A DNA stretch of 64,000 nucleotides from Leptobrachium leishanense (taxonomy: Eukaryota; Chordata; Amphibia; Anura; Megophryidae), in assembly GCA_009667805.1 (NCBI GenBank), contig CM019063.1, positions 54,048,881 through 54,112,880 of the forward strand, given 5' to 3'. The position numbers and the translations under genes are program-made. The notes under the pieces are model-generated. The model was not told the origin of the DNA. It was given only the letters and a program-made list of their open reading frames with translations, and ran no database searches. Shown here in pieces: positions 45,838 to 57,867 of this stretch. Each line of letters opens with the position of its first letter. The first letter of the stretch is position 1.

Positions 45838-46311
45838 GTTGACATACCATTAATCTTATTTGTATATTATCCCCTTCAAATCCTTTTTTTAGGTTGTGTC
45901 ATTTTAATTAATTATACAGTAAGAAATATTGGAGAATATTCCCAGTGTATTTCATACTGTACAAATCTATTTGGCAGGGAGATGTCACCATCTGCTGGCC
46001 AAAAGGAGTTACTGTAGTTCTGCTCTACGTGCAGGATCAGCTGCGAAGATGTCATTTAGGCACATTCCCAGCTGGTTAGAAAAAGTGTTAGCATCTCGGG
46101 AATCATGTCAACCGTGCTAAAACCTGAGGGGGGCTTTCTGGGGTTGTTTGCAACAACTGAAAAGCATAGGGCCAGATCATGTTAACACAATCTCAGGCTG
46201 TTGTGTCTGAACTTCTCTTTTTGTATACGTTTTGTAGATGTTTATCATAGAGCCACATGGAATAAGCGCAAATGACAAACTTTTTGCTTGTTCTGTTCTA
46301 TACATGAAGGA
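45838..46311. other. No gene recognised
   Basis: AT-rich DNA with a 63-codon frame of no recognisable content. Confidence 0.35.
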
Positions 46312-46552
46312 TTTGCGTGAGCATTAACGTTTGCTGCGCTGTTTACCGCATATTACAATCCAAACGCAAACGGGTTAAGTAACTCGTTTGCGTTTGGTAT
46401 CTTGTGCTCTTCAGTGTGAGGTTACTGTACTTTGTGCTCCCTATACTTAACATGGGGAGCACAAAGTGTTAATCAGCGTTAGGATAACAATCTACTAGCG
46501 CTGATTAATGTCCGGCTCTGGTTAACAGAAAGTTAACCAGACCCATTACTTG

Positions 46553-47753
46553 CAGGGCCGGTGCAAGCATTTTTATCTAGTCAGGCGAAGGTGCATTTTG
46601 GTGCCCCCCCATCTGTGTCATGTCAAGCCAATCAGGATAGAGGTGCCATGATAATCTATATATATACACATATATATACACACACTAGGGTTTCTCATAT
46701 AAGTATATTTGCCCCCAGCTCATATGGGTATATTTGCCCCCAGATCACATGTGGATATATATGCCCCCAGCTCATATGGGTATATTTGCCCCCATATCAC
46801 ATGTGGATATATATGCCCCCAGATCACATGTAGATATATTTGCCCCCAGATTACATGGGTATATATTGCCCCAACTCATATAGAGATATTTGCCCCAGCT
46901 CATATGGAAATATTTGCCCCCAGCTCATATGGGTATATTTGCCCCCAGATCACATGTGGATATATTTACCCCCAACTCATGGATATATTTGCCCCAGATC
47001 ACATGTGGATATATTTGCCCCAGCTCATGGATATATTTGCCCCCAGCTCATGGATATATATATATTTGCCCCCAGCTTATGGATATATATATATTCGCCC
47101 CCAGCTCATGGATATATTTGCCCCAACTCATGGATATATTTTCCCCCAACTCATGGATATATTTGCCCCAGCTCATGGATATATAAATATATTTGCCCCA
47201 ACTCATGGACATATTTACCCCCAGATCACATGTGGATATATTTGCCCCCAACTCATGGATATATTTGCCCCCAGCTCATGGATATATATATATATTTGCC
47301 CCCAGCTCATGGATATATTTGCCCCCAGCTCATGGATATATATATATTTGCCCCCAACTCATGGATATATTTGCCCCCAGATAACATGGGTATATATTGC
47401 ACCAGCTGATATGGAGATATTTGCCCCCGCTCACATATGGATATATCTGCCCCCAGCTCTCACCTGCTGCTAGTCCCCCCAGGCTCCGCCGGCGTTCCTC
47501 ATGGTGGCGAGCGGCCTCTGACATGATGCAGCTTTGCCACTTTCCAGGCAGAAACCACATGACCAGCGCAGGTGTGTTCTCGCGAGATCGCGCGTGGCGC
47601 TGGTCAGGTGGTTCAGCCCCTAGCGCTGCGCCGGGTCTCCCCGGCCAACCAAGATGGCGGCGCTCGGGGCCGGGGAATTCCGCCCCCACAAACTGGCAGG
47701 AAGCCAGATAGTAAGGCGGCCGCCTGTGCCGCCTTACGCTAGCGCCGGCCCTG
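46553..47753. mobile_element. hAT element with minisatellite
   Basis: Ends CAGGGCCGGTGCAAGC and, inverted, CAGGGCCGGCGCTAGCG, with a perfect 8-bp duplication ATTACTTG (46,545-46,552; 47,754-47,761). Same family as 34,344-37,376 but inverted. Its GC-rich arm has CCAAGATGGCGGC (47,649-47,661). Non-coding. Confidence 0.94.
46715..47460. repeat. Minisatellite in the hAT element
   Basis: About 30 units of GCCCCCAGCTCATGGATATA plus TTT, length 20-33 bp, some with CATATGGGTATATT. It ends next to CAGCTCTCACCTGCTGC, so on the minus strand it follows GCAGGTGAGAGCTG. The 254-codon plus-strand frame is an artefact. Confidence 0.92.
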
Positions 47754-48199
47754 ATTACTTGGTGTTAACAGATTCCGCTTCTAAAGAATCCGTTAACACC
47801 AGCCTAAAAAAAAAAAATAATAATTGCATACTCCTGTCCCACGGCTCTGACTGCCTCCTCCGTCCAGCGGGACCAGGGAAAGACTGGGGAAAAAGTCCCC
47901 CCAGTCTCTCCCTGCGTATCACTACACCAACCTGCCGGATCTTGGCTGGTCATGTGTCCGGCAGCGGGAAACTCAATGAAATCCTACGGACTCCATCGAG
48001 TGGATGCTCGCGGTTGCACTCAGCGCTGCCGCGAGCACCCCGGGGGTTAACGCGCGGTAACAATGCAGGTGGCATTTATTGCGCCTGCATTGTAATCCAG
48101 CGTTAAAACGTGGGTGCAAGGGGGAAAACTGCGAGTGCCGTTTTTCCTCCCTTGCGCCTGCGTTTTAACGCTTGGATTGTAATAGAGCCCGAAGTGGGC

Positions 48200-48290
48200 T
48201 GGATACTCCTGGTTTACGCAGCCGCCCTAGTAGGGAACAGTGCGCGAAACGCCTTTTTATGTGACTACCTGCCTATCGAGTAACTTGATT
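48200..48290. repeat. GCGAAACGC-motif repeat fragment
   Basis: CAGCCGCCCTAGTAGGGAAC followed by GTGCGCGAAACGCC, resembling the motif in the loop at 753-844 and the inverse near 52,480. Confidence 0.35.
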
Positions 48291-48344
48291 CCATTATTCC
48301 AGCTAAATAAGAGTAGGTAAGAATCGGCTATTAAAATTATAAAT

Positions 48345-48472
48345 ATCAAGCCACGCTGAAAAGCAGAAGATACCAAACGCAAACGAGTTACTTAACCCGT
48401 TAGACACCGCGGATAACGTTAACGCTCCCGCAAGTGAGCGCTAACGTTAGCACATGGATTGTAATGTAGCCC
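48345..48472. mobile_element. MITE end, Harbinger-like family
   Basis: GTTAACGCTCCCGCAAGTGA, then GCGCTAACGTTAGC and an end GATTGTAATGTAGCCC, the inverse of GGGCTACATTACATT at 7446. The left end is unclear. Confidence 0.5.
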
Positions 48473-49342
48473 AGTATCTTTCTGTTTAGCTATACCTGGA
48501 TCTGCAATATTAAATAACCTAAAATATGGTTTCATTTCACTAAATTCCAAAAAAGCCACCAAAATATTCAGCTCCAGGCCCATAGAGATCTTAATCCGAC
48601 CCTGCTCATGACTTCCTATTTAAACCCGCTTCCCCGGTGTGAGGATGCTTGATAGTTGTCCCTTTGTCCAGCGTTCCTATTTTCTACCCTTTTACCTAAA
48701 CTTATTGCCTATTAAATGACCTTGACCCATTAATGCCTGGACTGACCTTTGACATGCCCAATCTCCCCTTTGGATTATGAGTTGGTACCTTGCTAGTGAA
48801 TTTTCACTCCCATCATCTGCGTGCCGGGTACCGACAACTGGGCCCCAGCCCCTGATATCCAGCCCCTGATATCCTGACATTACCCATACAGACCCTCTCA
48901 AGGTTCTTATAAAGGATTTTATTTATGTTCAGTGCAGAATGAATACAGTGACATAAGAATACCATTTTAAAGGGACACTTTATTGAAATCAGAGTTTCCC
49001 TCTACTTCTCTTCATTATTTGGGCAGATCCTGCTGCCAGTCTCGGTGTAATTTTTTGTATAGTTTTACTCCCCCTTTTTTCATTCGCCGCACGCAGCTCC
49101 TCCTCTTCGGATCAGAGACTCCCGAACCCCAAATACTTTGAAGCTTTTCTGCTTTTTTTGTGCTCCTTTGCAACTTGCATATATAGCGTAGGAACCAGAA
49201 ATTGCACAGCTCAACGGGACTTGCTCCCTAGAGCCTGAGCAGAAAGATGGATCAAAGCTGCATCTGCATGCGCAGATCCGATACATGCTGCCTCCCTGAG
49301 GCTGATCTCAGGGGGTGACTTTGGCCGCTCTCTGTGTGTGAC
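48473..49342. other. No supported gene
   Basis: Mixed DNA with small unsupported frames; CCAGCCCCTGATATC occurs twice in tandem near 48,845. Nothing else recognised. Confidence 0.35.
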
Positions 49343-50247
49343 TAGTGATGGGCCGAACACCCCCGTGTTCAGTTCACATTCAAACTCGAACACCCGAAAA
49401 AGTTTGACTGGAACACAATTCGAACACAATTCGAACACCATGCAAGTCAATGGGGCTCGAACGTTCGAAAATTAAGGTCCCCTCCAGAGGGCATATATGC
49501 AAGATATTGGTCATAAAAGGTGTATGGGGGTGCAGGTACTGCCTTGGGGGACAGGAAACAATGGGGAAAAAAATGTTTTAAACCCTTTTACTGCTGAGTG
49601 CTGAGCCATTTCACTGCTGTGCGCTGAGCTCATTTTTACCACTTTTGCTCATGTTTAAACGTGATTTGAAGCCATGGGAAATGTTTGGCCAACAAGGAGT
49701 GGGAAATGTTTGACCAACAAGGAGTGGGAAATGTTTGATCAACAATGAGTGGGAAATGTTTGACCAACAATGAGTGGGAAATGTTTGACCAACAAGGAGT
49801 GGGAAATGTTTGACCACAATGAGTGGGAAATGTTTGACCAACAAGGAGTGGGAAACATTTGACCAACCAACAAGGAGTGGGAAATGTTTGACCAACAATG
49901 AGTGGGAAATGTTTGACCAACAAGGAGTGGGAAACATTTGACCAACCAACAAGGAGTGGGAAATGTTTGATCAACGATGAGTGGGAAATGTTTATGAATC
50001 CCATAGGCTTCAATGTTAAAAATATTCTTGTTTTAATTCAATATCTAATAAACTGTTTATTATTATATTCTGCAGTAAAAAGTCTCTTTATTTATAGATT
50101 TTTTAGGATCTTTTAAGCATTTTTTTGAAAAAATTTTCCCCTTGAACTTTCGGCGAAGGTCCCGAAAAGTTTGAAGTTCGCAAATTTTCGTACAGCCGAT
50201 GTTCGGATCGAACTTCGAAACCAATTCGAAACGGCAGCCCATCCCTA
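49343..50247. mobile_element. hAT MITE, 905 bp, exact duplication
   Basis: Ends TAGTGATGGGCCGAACACCC and, inverted, TAGGGATGGGCTGCCG, with a perfect 8-bp duplication TGTGTGAC (49,335-49,342; 50,248-50,255). It is a short relative of the 39,962 and 12,159 elements, with the CATGCAAGTCAATGGGGCTC word and the CCCATAGGCTTCAATGTTAA module. Confidence 0.94.
49660..49990. repeat. 25-bp minisatellite inside the hAT MITE
   Basis: About 13 copies of GAGTGGGAAATGTTTGACCA followed by ACAAG. The related element at 39,962 has a single copy (about 40,285), so the expansion is specific to this insertion or lineage. Confidence 0.92.
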
Positions 50248-51880
50248 TGTGTGACATCATTACTAGTGACCGATCTGGTGACTGGCAGCCGGGAAATTAA
50301 AAAATCCCAGCTGCTGGTGACGCTGGGTGGGATTGAGGAAACTCCTCTGCTTCACTCCATGAATTTATAAGACCAGGGGAGCTGGGGAGGGCACCCCTCA
50401 CATCCTGACCACTTTAAAACAACAAAGTGGTCAGGATGAGTAGATTGTCCCTTTAAGTACAAGAATAGAAGGTAAATCTCCAGCACTAATAAATAAACCT
50501 GAATAGATTTTAAAATATGAGATTTTCCTTTTTTTTTTACTGGGATATCCGAGTAATATATGAGCTGAAAGCTTTGAGGATGAGCATTGATCATGTCAAA
50601 AGCTGAGGCAAACCTATCATTTCTGGAAGACACCACATGAGGAGCATTTCTAAATAATTGATTTGTCCTTGTTTTTCCTGAATTAGTGGAAAGAGCTTTC
50701 AGATTGCGAGGTGGTATTATTCTTACCCCTGTAATGTCATTAAAGTTAAAAATATCCTTTGAAATAAAATCGGCAAATTAAACATTGATCCTCCCAGAGA
50801 GGGAAGACTGACATAAGGTGCGGAATAATAAAATATGAAGAAATATGATGACTACCTGGCAATTTGTTGTCATTTTCTCTCTCGGGGACCTGAGCTTCAA
50901 CCAACAAGCAAGACTACGGTACTGAGCATCTGCTATTCCATTAAACTGATACGTCAAAGCGTCTTCCGTGTGAGTTATTCTCTTTCTTTTGCAAAGTTTT
51001 ACATGTTAGGCAAGTTCGAAAGTGAAAAAAAATTAACAAATTTAAAGGGCCAGTACCACAAAAAAATGAAATGCTCTTATTGTGTTTATGTGATGTTGCT
51101 GAGAACTAAACGTAACAAAGCGCATGTAAGATAAGAAAATGTTTTCCTCTATATGTGTCACTGGGCGCATCCATTGTGTGATATTTTGTGTTGTAAACTC
51201 CCCCCCCCCCACCACACAGTATCTTTCCATCACTTGCTCCTCGATGTGTGGCTTTGGCCATAGAATGGAGTGAATGGGTCAGATCTCCTAAAATCTAACT
51301 CAAAAGGATTGTATTGAAAAGGATGTAGGCAAATTACATCATTAGTGTCATCCAGTGTTGGAAGCCCCCTATCACATCTCATTTAGCTGCTATCTCTTAT
51401 CTCAGGTAGCCTAGACAAAACAATAGATCCCCTGCAGTCGTGTCTAACCATTCCCTCCTCCACCTATTGTCTCTTCGCTACTGCTTTATCCTATATCACA
51501 GTTGTAAAGCAAGATTAGCTCTCCCACTCTTTGAATAACCCTGTAAATGCTAAAATATTGGTAATAGTTGCATCATGGGAAAAATTCACACAATGGAAAC
51601 AGGAGATAAAAAAATCGAACTATTTTTCCTTTTTACAGCAGCATCTGTTTTATAATGTATTTTAGATTGTTTTCTTGCAATGCACAAGTAATCTAGCTAC
51701 AGCTTGTGTTATTGCCGGTGTCCCTTTAACAGAACTGCAGTGTTTCCATAATGTATGTTACTAATAAACATTTTATATTGACTTTAAAATAATGAACTGT
51801 ATCCCATAGTCATAAAAATGAATAAAATCAGCAGAATACCTTGGTGCTTACAGCTCGTCTAGCATAGACATGTACTATGG
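50248..51880. other. Long stretch without recognised gene
   Basis: AT-rich DNA with frames up to 99 codons and no known motif. No clear transposon ends. 50,640-50,830 and 51,550-51,830 look single-copy. Confidence 0.35.
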
Positions 51881-52180
51881 GTTGGTCTGAACACTGGGGG
51901 GTGGAATAGCACACCCCACTGGCATCTATGGGGTGCCTCCGGCCTGCCCACCAGCAAGCGTGCGTTAAGCGTCTATCGCTGCCGCGGGACAGACTGAACT
52001 CAAGACGCCTCCTGCAGTCAATGACGTACGCAGAGCTTCAGCTGCGCAGGTGGAAGGGAGGAGAGGCCGCAGCAGCAGCCGGAGAGCCGGGGCATGCTAG
52101 TACGTTCAGCCATCATTTAGACTCACCTGCCGGGCACAACCCGACTGGGTTAAAAAACAAGAGTATATCTACATGAAACA
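51881..52180. other. CpG-rich segment
   Basis: Contains GTCTATCGCTGCCGCGGGAC and GTACGCAGAGC with an 82-codon frame of no recognised content. It may be a transposon arm or a promoter; undecided. Confidence 0.25.
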
Positions 52181-52239
52181 AAATACAAGAGATACAAATA
52201 CCATTGACTAATACAGTAAAGCACTGGTATGTGTAATCA

Positions 52240-52560
52240 GCCTCCTGCACTCACAAAAATGAGAAAATAAATGTGCTCATCACTAATAGATGTTATCCCT
52301 CCTGGCATGTGCGGGCGCCAGACAGCACTCACGACAGCAGCAAATGTTTGCGTGCATAAGTAGCAGTGATGACAAAAGCCGCAGCGTCCACAGCAGCAAC
52401 AGGAACAGGCACAGCGGAACCAAATCCAAACGTTTTGATACAAAACACAGGGAATTTATTCATTACTATTTAAAAGTGTATAATCCGACGCGTTTCTTTG
52501 GTCACAGCCAACTTCATCAGGGATACAAATGAATAAACACATCTCTCCATTTAAATATTC
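52240..52560. repeat. Repeat with GACGCGTTTC..CTTCATCAGGG motif
   Basis: CCGACGCGTTTCTTTGG is followed by CAACTTCATCAGGGATAC, inverse of a CTGATGAAG..GAAACGCG motif that recurs in dispersed vertebrate repeats. Ends not defined. Confidence 0.45.
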
Positions 52561-52968
52561 GACATGCATGGCTTTTTTACTCTCTTCCCGCGACTGTTCC
52601 TCACGTCCACATTCCATCTGTGGAACGGACGCTACTATGTCACGTCTTTAAGTCTCATGTCTTTGAGGAAACTCCGGTCTCACTCCATCTTGGAATGAGG
52701 GGTCATCCTCAAACCAACAACGAGTAAGCTTGTACTTCGTGGACGCCATCTTTCAAAGCTCATATTGCCTATACCACCGATGGAACCAAAAAAAATATTT
52801 TTGTTCCCTCCCGAGTATGGACAATTTTGACTTTCAACAAAAAACTCAACATACTTTACTACTGCAATACAGCAGCCAGAGAGAGGGCAGAATACAGGGA
52901 GAGCTGTGGGACACTCAATGCTGTACAGTGATACGATTCAGGAGGTTATAATGAGAGAAATCCTTGTA

Positions 52969-53760
52969 CAGTACAGATATAAGGTGTTGCTGTAATTGCC
53001 ACACACAGGCGTTATGCAGCACATACAGATGCAAGGTGTTGCTGTAATTGCCATACACAGGCATTATGAAGCACATACAGATACAAGGTGTTGCTGTAAT
53101 TGCCAAACACAGGCATTATGCAGCACATACAGATACAAGGTGTTACTGTAATTGCCATAAACCGGCATTATGCGGCACATACAGATACAAGGTGTTGCTG
53201 TAATTGCCATACACAGGCATTATGAAGCACATATAGATACAAGGTGTTGCTGTAATTGCCAAACACAGGCATTATGCAGCACATACAGATACAAGGTGTT
53301 GCTGTAATTGCCATACACAGGCATTATGCGGCACATACAGATACAAGGTGTTGCTGTAATTGCCATACACAGACATTATGCAGCACATACAGATACAAGG
53401 TGTTCCTGTAATTGCCACACACAGGCATTATGCAGCACATACAGATACAAGGTGTTGCTGTAATTGCCATACACAGGCATTATGCAGCACATACAGATAC
53501 AAGGTGTTCCTGTAATTGCCATACACCGGCATTATGCGGCACATACAGATACAAGTTGTTGCTGTAATTGCCATACACAGACATTATGCAGCACATACAG
53601 ATACAAGGTGCTCCTGTAATTGCCACACACAGGCATTATGCAGCACATACAGCTACAAGATTTTGCTGTAATTGCCATACACAGGCTTTAGGCAGCACAT
53701 ACAGATACAAGGTGTTACTGTAATTGCCAAACACAGGCATTATGCAGCACTTGCAGATAC
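52969..53760. repeat. Second 52-bp satellite, about 15 copies
   Basis: Unit ACAAGGTGTTGCTGTAATTG, then CCATACACAGGCATTATGCA and GCACATACAGAT. Very regular 52-bp spacing. Not evidently related in sequence to the first 52-bp satellite. Confidence 0.95.
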
Positions 53761-53989
53761 ATATATATAATTGTAATTGTAATTAGCTCCTTTTCTTAAC
53801 CCTGCCTCTGTGTTTATTAATATCCAGTGTCTCCCTGTTTTCCTGCCTCACCCTTCTGCTAATGCAATTCACAAATTATATATTATTTGCCTGTTCCACT
53901 CTGTGTTACTGCACATTACGCTCGAGCCCTGTAACCCTGTACACTGGATATGACACACCCGTATCCATCAGTTCCTAAACCACCTGGGA

Positions 53990-54680
53990 TAGATGGTTGC
54001 GCAGCTCTGGGTCAATGTCTTCCCTAGTGGAGAACAATTGGTCGTCATCCGAGCTCCTCAGCGAAGGGCCAGAAGTGGTCCCCGGGGATCTCGGGGCCTC
54101 TTGGGGAGCCTCCCCTGATCCATCTGCTTCTTCAGGGCCCGTGTCTTCGCAGCAGTCCTGACAGATGGCAGCCCCTGTACATTTGGCATCGTGGTTAGCC
54201 AGTCCAGGCCAATCTCACTCACAGGGCTCCAGCGACAGTCATCGTCCTCCAAGGAGACATAGCCAGCGGGGGGCTGGTGGGGAAGGAGGCTGCACTTCGG
54301 GAAGCATACCCACCGCTCAGGGACTCCTGGATATACCGCTGAGAGGACGCGGCCAGAGGGTCGATCGGCAGCATTGTGGAGAGGCAGGCGCCGGAGTTCA
54401 ATCTGCACGAGGGGACCGCGCAAAACGTGATGACGGCGCACTTCCGGTGACATCGTAAACGCGCGTGCACGTCACTGGAATTGCGCCGGTTGCCCATTTT
54501 ACGTGCAAAAACACCGTTGGGGAGAGGGCGGCCGGCCGGGGCCCCATCGAGGTCCAGAGTGCCGCGGCATTTGACAAGGAGGAGCGGGTGCTCCACTGCG
54601 CTTTATAGACGGGCTGGCCCGGGCCGAGAAGCCCTTGGTACACAAACGTCTGATGTGAGACAAAAGGATCGTGAAAATCA
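53990..54680 (-). other. CpG-rich segment with coding-like minus-strand frames
   Basis: CG words are not depleted. On the minus strand three overlapping frames run: 54,058-54,453 (131 codons), 54,219-54,596 (125) and a Cys-bearing frame with ICQDCCEDTGPEEADG ending DPELRNHLSQVV at about 53,983. GTCACCGGAAGTGCGCC gives an ETS-type site. It may be a frameshifted retroelement ORF or a CpG-island exon; I do not recognise the protein. Confidence 0.35.
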
Positions 54681-54749
54681 TCAGAGTTCTGCAGTATGCG
54701 ACTGCTCTCGTCCGCAGCTAGCTCAGCCCCTCCAGCTGCATTGCTAATA

Positions 54750-55140
54750 ATCTCATTATGATCCCTACAAATCCCCTAAGCAGGAGGTCTCACCATTTTA
54801 TTATCTGTCTGCAGCACATTCACTGATCAGATCCTTTCTGCCTGTACTCTGATACTGCAGACACTGTGTGATATTGTGCCAGATAAACAACGCCATCTAG
54901 AGTTTAGAACCTTTTATCCCAGTGGTATTTCTCTAAAGGATAAACAAATACATGAAAAATTTAAATTTCTGGTTTTCTAAAATTTCTATTTTACCCTGTA
55001 TTTAATTGATTCAAATAAATGTTACAATAAAAAATGTTTTAAACAAAAAGTGCATGGTATTGAATGGGTTAATTAATCTTTATATATGTTTCTTGCAAGA
55101 GAAAGGAATTTAGAAACTTGTATCTTTACAGCGATTTAAT
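54750..55140. other. AT-rich, no gene
   Basis: No repeat or gene recognised. Confidence 0.35.
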
Positions 55141-55149
55141 GTATATTAT

Positions 55150-55710
55150 AAAGCCTTTATTGAGAGTCATTAATGCGTCACATGCAACAGTTGCAACAAA
55201 ATATCTGACACAGCATTGTGCGCATAACACATTATGCCGAGCCTCAATCTAAGCAGGCGCATAGCGGAATCGACATGTTATAGAGCTCGGCGTCTAGCCG
55301 ATCATTAATCTGTAGTGAGTAATAGCGATGCTAGTGCAAGGAGATTAAAAAGGGCATTGTAAACATTTGGGCCTGTATAATATACAAATTAAAAACGTGC
55401 GAACACTCTCATCTGCATAATCTGCAAATTAAAATGTGTAATAGCGTGGCATTAATTAGCAGCTGATCAATTCATCCTTAATTGCAGGCATGCAAATGAA
55501 CTTTTAAAGGTCCAAAAATGAATTTGAGAAAGAGGCATTAACCTTGGATCTATAACAACAATTATGAATCCGGATAGAATGAGAATGGTTTGTGCCCTTT
55601 CGATCGGTACGGCGGCCTGATGCACAGTTATTGCAGACAGCAGCTCGACATATTGCATAAATAGTGTCTATAATCACACAATTATTATGAGCTCTAGATT
55701 TATGTTGTCC
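55150..55710. promoter_or_regulatory. Candidate conserved non-coding element
   Basis: A non-repetitive stretch rich in developmental factor-type words: ATTAATTAG next to CAGCTG (55,451-55,465), CTTAATTGC, and an octamer ATGCAAAT (55,490-55,497), with further ATTAAT and GCATAAT words. No frame over 63 codons. The composition is typical of deeply conserved enhancers, but conservation cannot be judged from one sequence. Confidence 0.35.
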
Positions 55711-55775
55711 CTCTGGACGATGGAGGTAAATACCGCGGGTTTGCTGATAAAAATCAAATACATCTCCAGGTGCAG

Positions 55776-56120
55776 AGACTTTAGGGGTTATTCTGGCCCC
55801 GAAATGTCACCGAACAGGGAATTTCCCCGTGCGGTGACATTTTGGGGCTATTCGGCTATTCAGAGAGCAGGCAGTTCGCCAGGTTTTGGCGAACTGCACG
55901 CCTGTACGGTGCCTGTTTGATGGCAGTGAAATCCCCCATAGAGAAGCATTGGTTAATCTATTCACAGACACCGAACAGCAGTGAAAAGTTGCCGAAGTGC
56001 CCTGCTGTTCGGCGGTTACATTCAGCAGGTTTATTCAGGCGAATCTCATAGGCTTCAATGTAAAAAATATTCCCGTTTTTATCCAATATCTAATAAACTG
56101 TTTAATATTTTAAGAAGAAA
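55776..56120. mobile_element. MITE related to 62,170-62,880
   Basis: Starts GGGGTTATTCTGGCCCCGAA; has GGCTATTCAGAGAGCAGGCA then GTTCGCCAGG, found inverted near 62,770-62,810, and ends in the CATAGGCTTCAATGTAAAAA module. Superfamily unknown. Confidence 0.55.
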
Positions 56121-56316
56121 AATGTCATGTGCGCTTATTCCTATTACGCCGTGTGAAACAAAACACAATTAGATACTTTGGTTTCTTTTAATGGCCATTT
56201 AGAGGGTAAGCTCACCTGCCAACGTCAAGGCACCTCTAGTGAAGGTGAGTCCTATCCAAAAAATTAAACCACAGGCTTCTATGTAGCAAACCATCACTGC
56301 TCATGTTGCTTTTCAG

Positions 56317-57660
56317 TCATGAGGTAGACTGGTGGGCCTTTACTGTATTTATGCCCCCAGAAACAAACTCCACCTTGGTATCAAAAAAACAAAGACACGG
56401 AGTGGAACAGCTGCAATGATGACCTGGCTGGAGGTACAAACAAACATACATAGTACATGTTGCTGGGCTGGATACAATTTGGTGGTTCAGAATGGTCCAT
56501 TGAGGTGAGATTCGGGAGGAGAGGGCAGGTCCCAGTAACGCCACAAGTGTTGCCTTATGGTAAAGAGAAATGTTGGAGAGTCCCAGAACTCCCGAAGGGA
56601 TAGACATAGACAGGACAGTGAATTTAACACGTGGACGCTTGCCTTTCCAAACAAACTGAGTAAGGATGGACTGTTATGCTTTAAAAAAGGAAGGTTGTGG
56701 GGAAAGGGGACGGGCTCGGAAAATGTATAAGATTTTGGACAGGAGAGTCATTTTGGTGATCGCTATCCTACCCAACCAGAAGAATTTGAAGCAAGTCCAG
56801 TTTGCGTACATTTCTCGCGTATCGATAATAACAGGGACTGGTAGATTCATTTATATAATGCAGATCGGGAGAAGGAAATTTTTACCCCCTAATACACCAG
56901 GTAGTTGTCCCGCCAGTCATAATGATAAGAGATTTTGAGGGAGAGGAAAGCATGGTGAGGAAGATGGCTACCGAGGGCCTAGGTTTTGGGAATGTTAACC
57001 TTGTGGTATGAGACTCTACTGTAGGAGGTCAAACCGTCATGTAGGTGGGGCAAAGAGGAGACGGGGTCAGAAAGTGTGAGGAGAATGTCGTCCGCAAACA
57101 AATTAATCTTGCTCTCCAGGCGGCCCAACAGGATACCCCCAATGTCGGAATTAGCTCTAATGCTTTTGCTAGTGGTTCCAGCGCCAAAGCGCATAACAGA
57201 GGAGAGAGTGGGCATCCTTGACGGGTCCCATTTGAGATATCAAAGTGAGGGGACAGAAAGCCATCGTGGAGTACCTTAGCGGCAGGAGAAGAGTATAAAG
57301 AGAAAATCGCTGTTATAAAGGGGAGGGGGAAGTTGAATTTAAGTAAAACAAACACAAAAATAACCAATTTTACCCATCGAACGCCTTCTCCGCATCTAGC
57401 GAGAGAAGGAGACAAGGCGACGAGTCATGTTGTACCGCATCTATTAAATTGAGAAGCTTGACCGTATTATCAGTGCCCTGCCTTCCCAATATAAAACCCC
57501 CTTGGTCATCGGCAACGAGGCTGGGGAGTAACGGGGCTAATCTATTGGCCAGAATCTTAGCATACACTTTAATGTCGACATTTAGTAATGAAATTTGGCG
57601 GTAGTTAGTGCATAGGGAAGGGTCTTTACCTTGATTAGGGAGAGTAACTATAGCGGCCAT
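56317..57660 (-). pseudogene. L1-like ORF2, reverse transcriptase and C-terminus
   Basis: NYRQISLLNVDIKVYAKILA and LSLDAEKAFDG (57,370-57,660), then NGTRQGCPLSPLLCALALEP (57,029 frame), then KINLFADDILLTLSDP (56,979 frame) with the F-A-D-D catalytic box, then FFWLGRIAITKMTLLSKILY and LSNISLYHKATLVALL towards the end. Frameshifts separate the pieces. Confidence 0.9.
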
Positions 57661-57867
57661 GAGGAGGTCTGGAGGGGCTCTTCCAGAGACAAATAAACTA
57701 TTAAAACATTCCTAGCATGTGTGGAGTCAACTGCTCCGAAAAGGTTTTAAAGTATTTAGAGGTAAACCCATCGGGTCCAGGTGACTTACAAGGGGGCAAA
57801 GAGGTTAATACTGTTGAGAGTTCTAAGGCAGTGATCGGGGAGTTAAGGGAGGCATGGCAGTCAGGGG

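Larger units (their letters stand above)
46312..48190. mobile_element. Harbinger-like MITE split by a hAT element
   Basis: Left part 46,312-46,552 has GTGAGCATTAACG and TTACAATCCAAACGCAAACG. Right part 47,754-48,190 ends GGATTGTAATAGAGCCC. The left terminus is truncated. The repeated TTAACG/CGTTAA palindromes match those at 7470, 40,335 and 48,420. Superfamily assignment is inferred. Confidence 0.55.

Noticed and set aside
46709..47473. 254-codon plus-strand frame
   Set aside because: Minisatellite translation inside a non-coding hAT element.
52969..53760. Second array considered as CRISPR-like
   Set aside because: The complete 52-bp unit is conserved, leaving no variable spacers.
54165..54747. 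Plus-strand frames of 88-97 codons
   Set aside because: High-GC compositional frames opposite the better minus-strand candidates; no motif.
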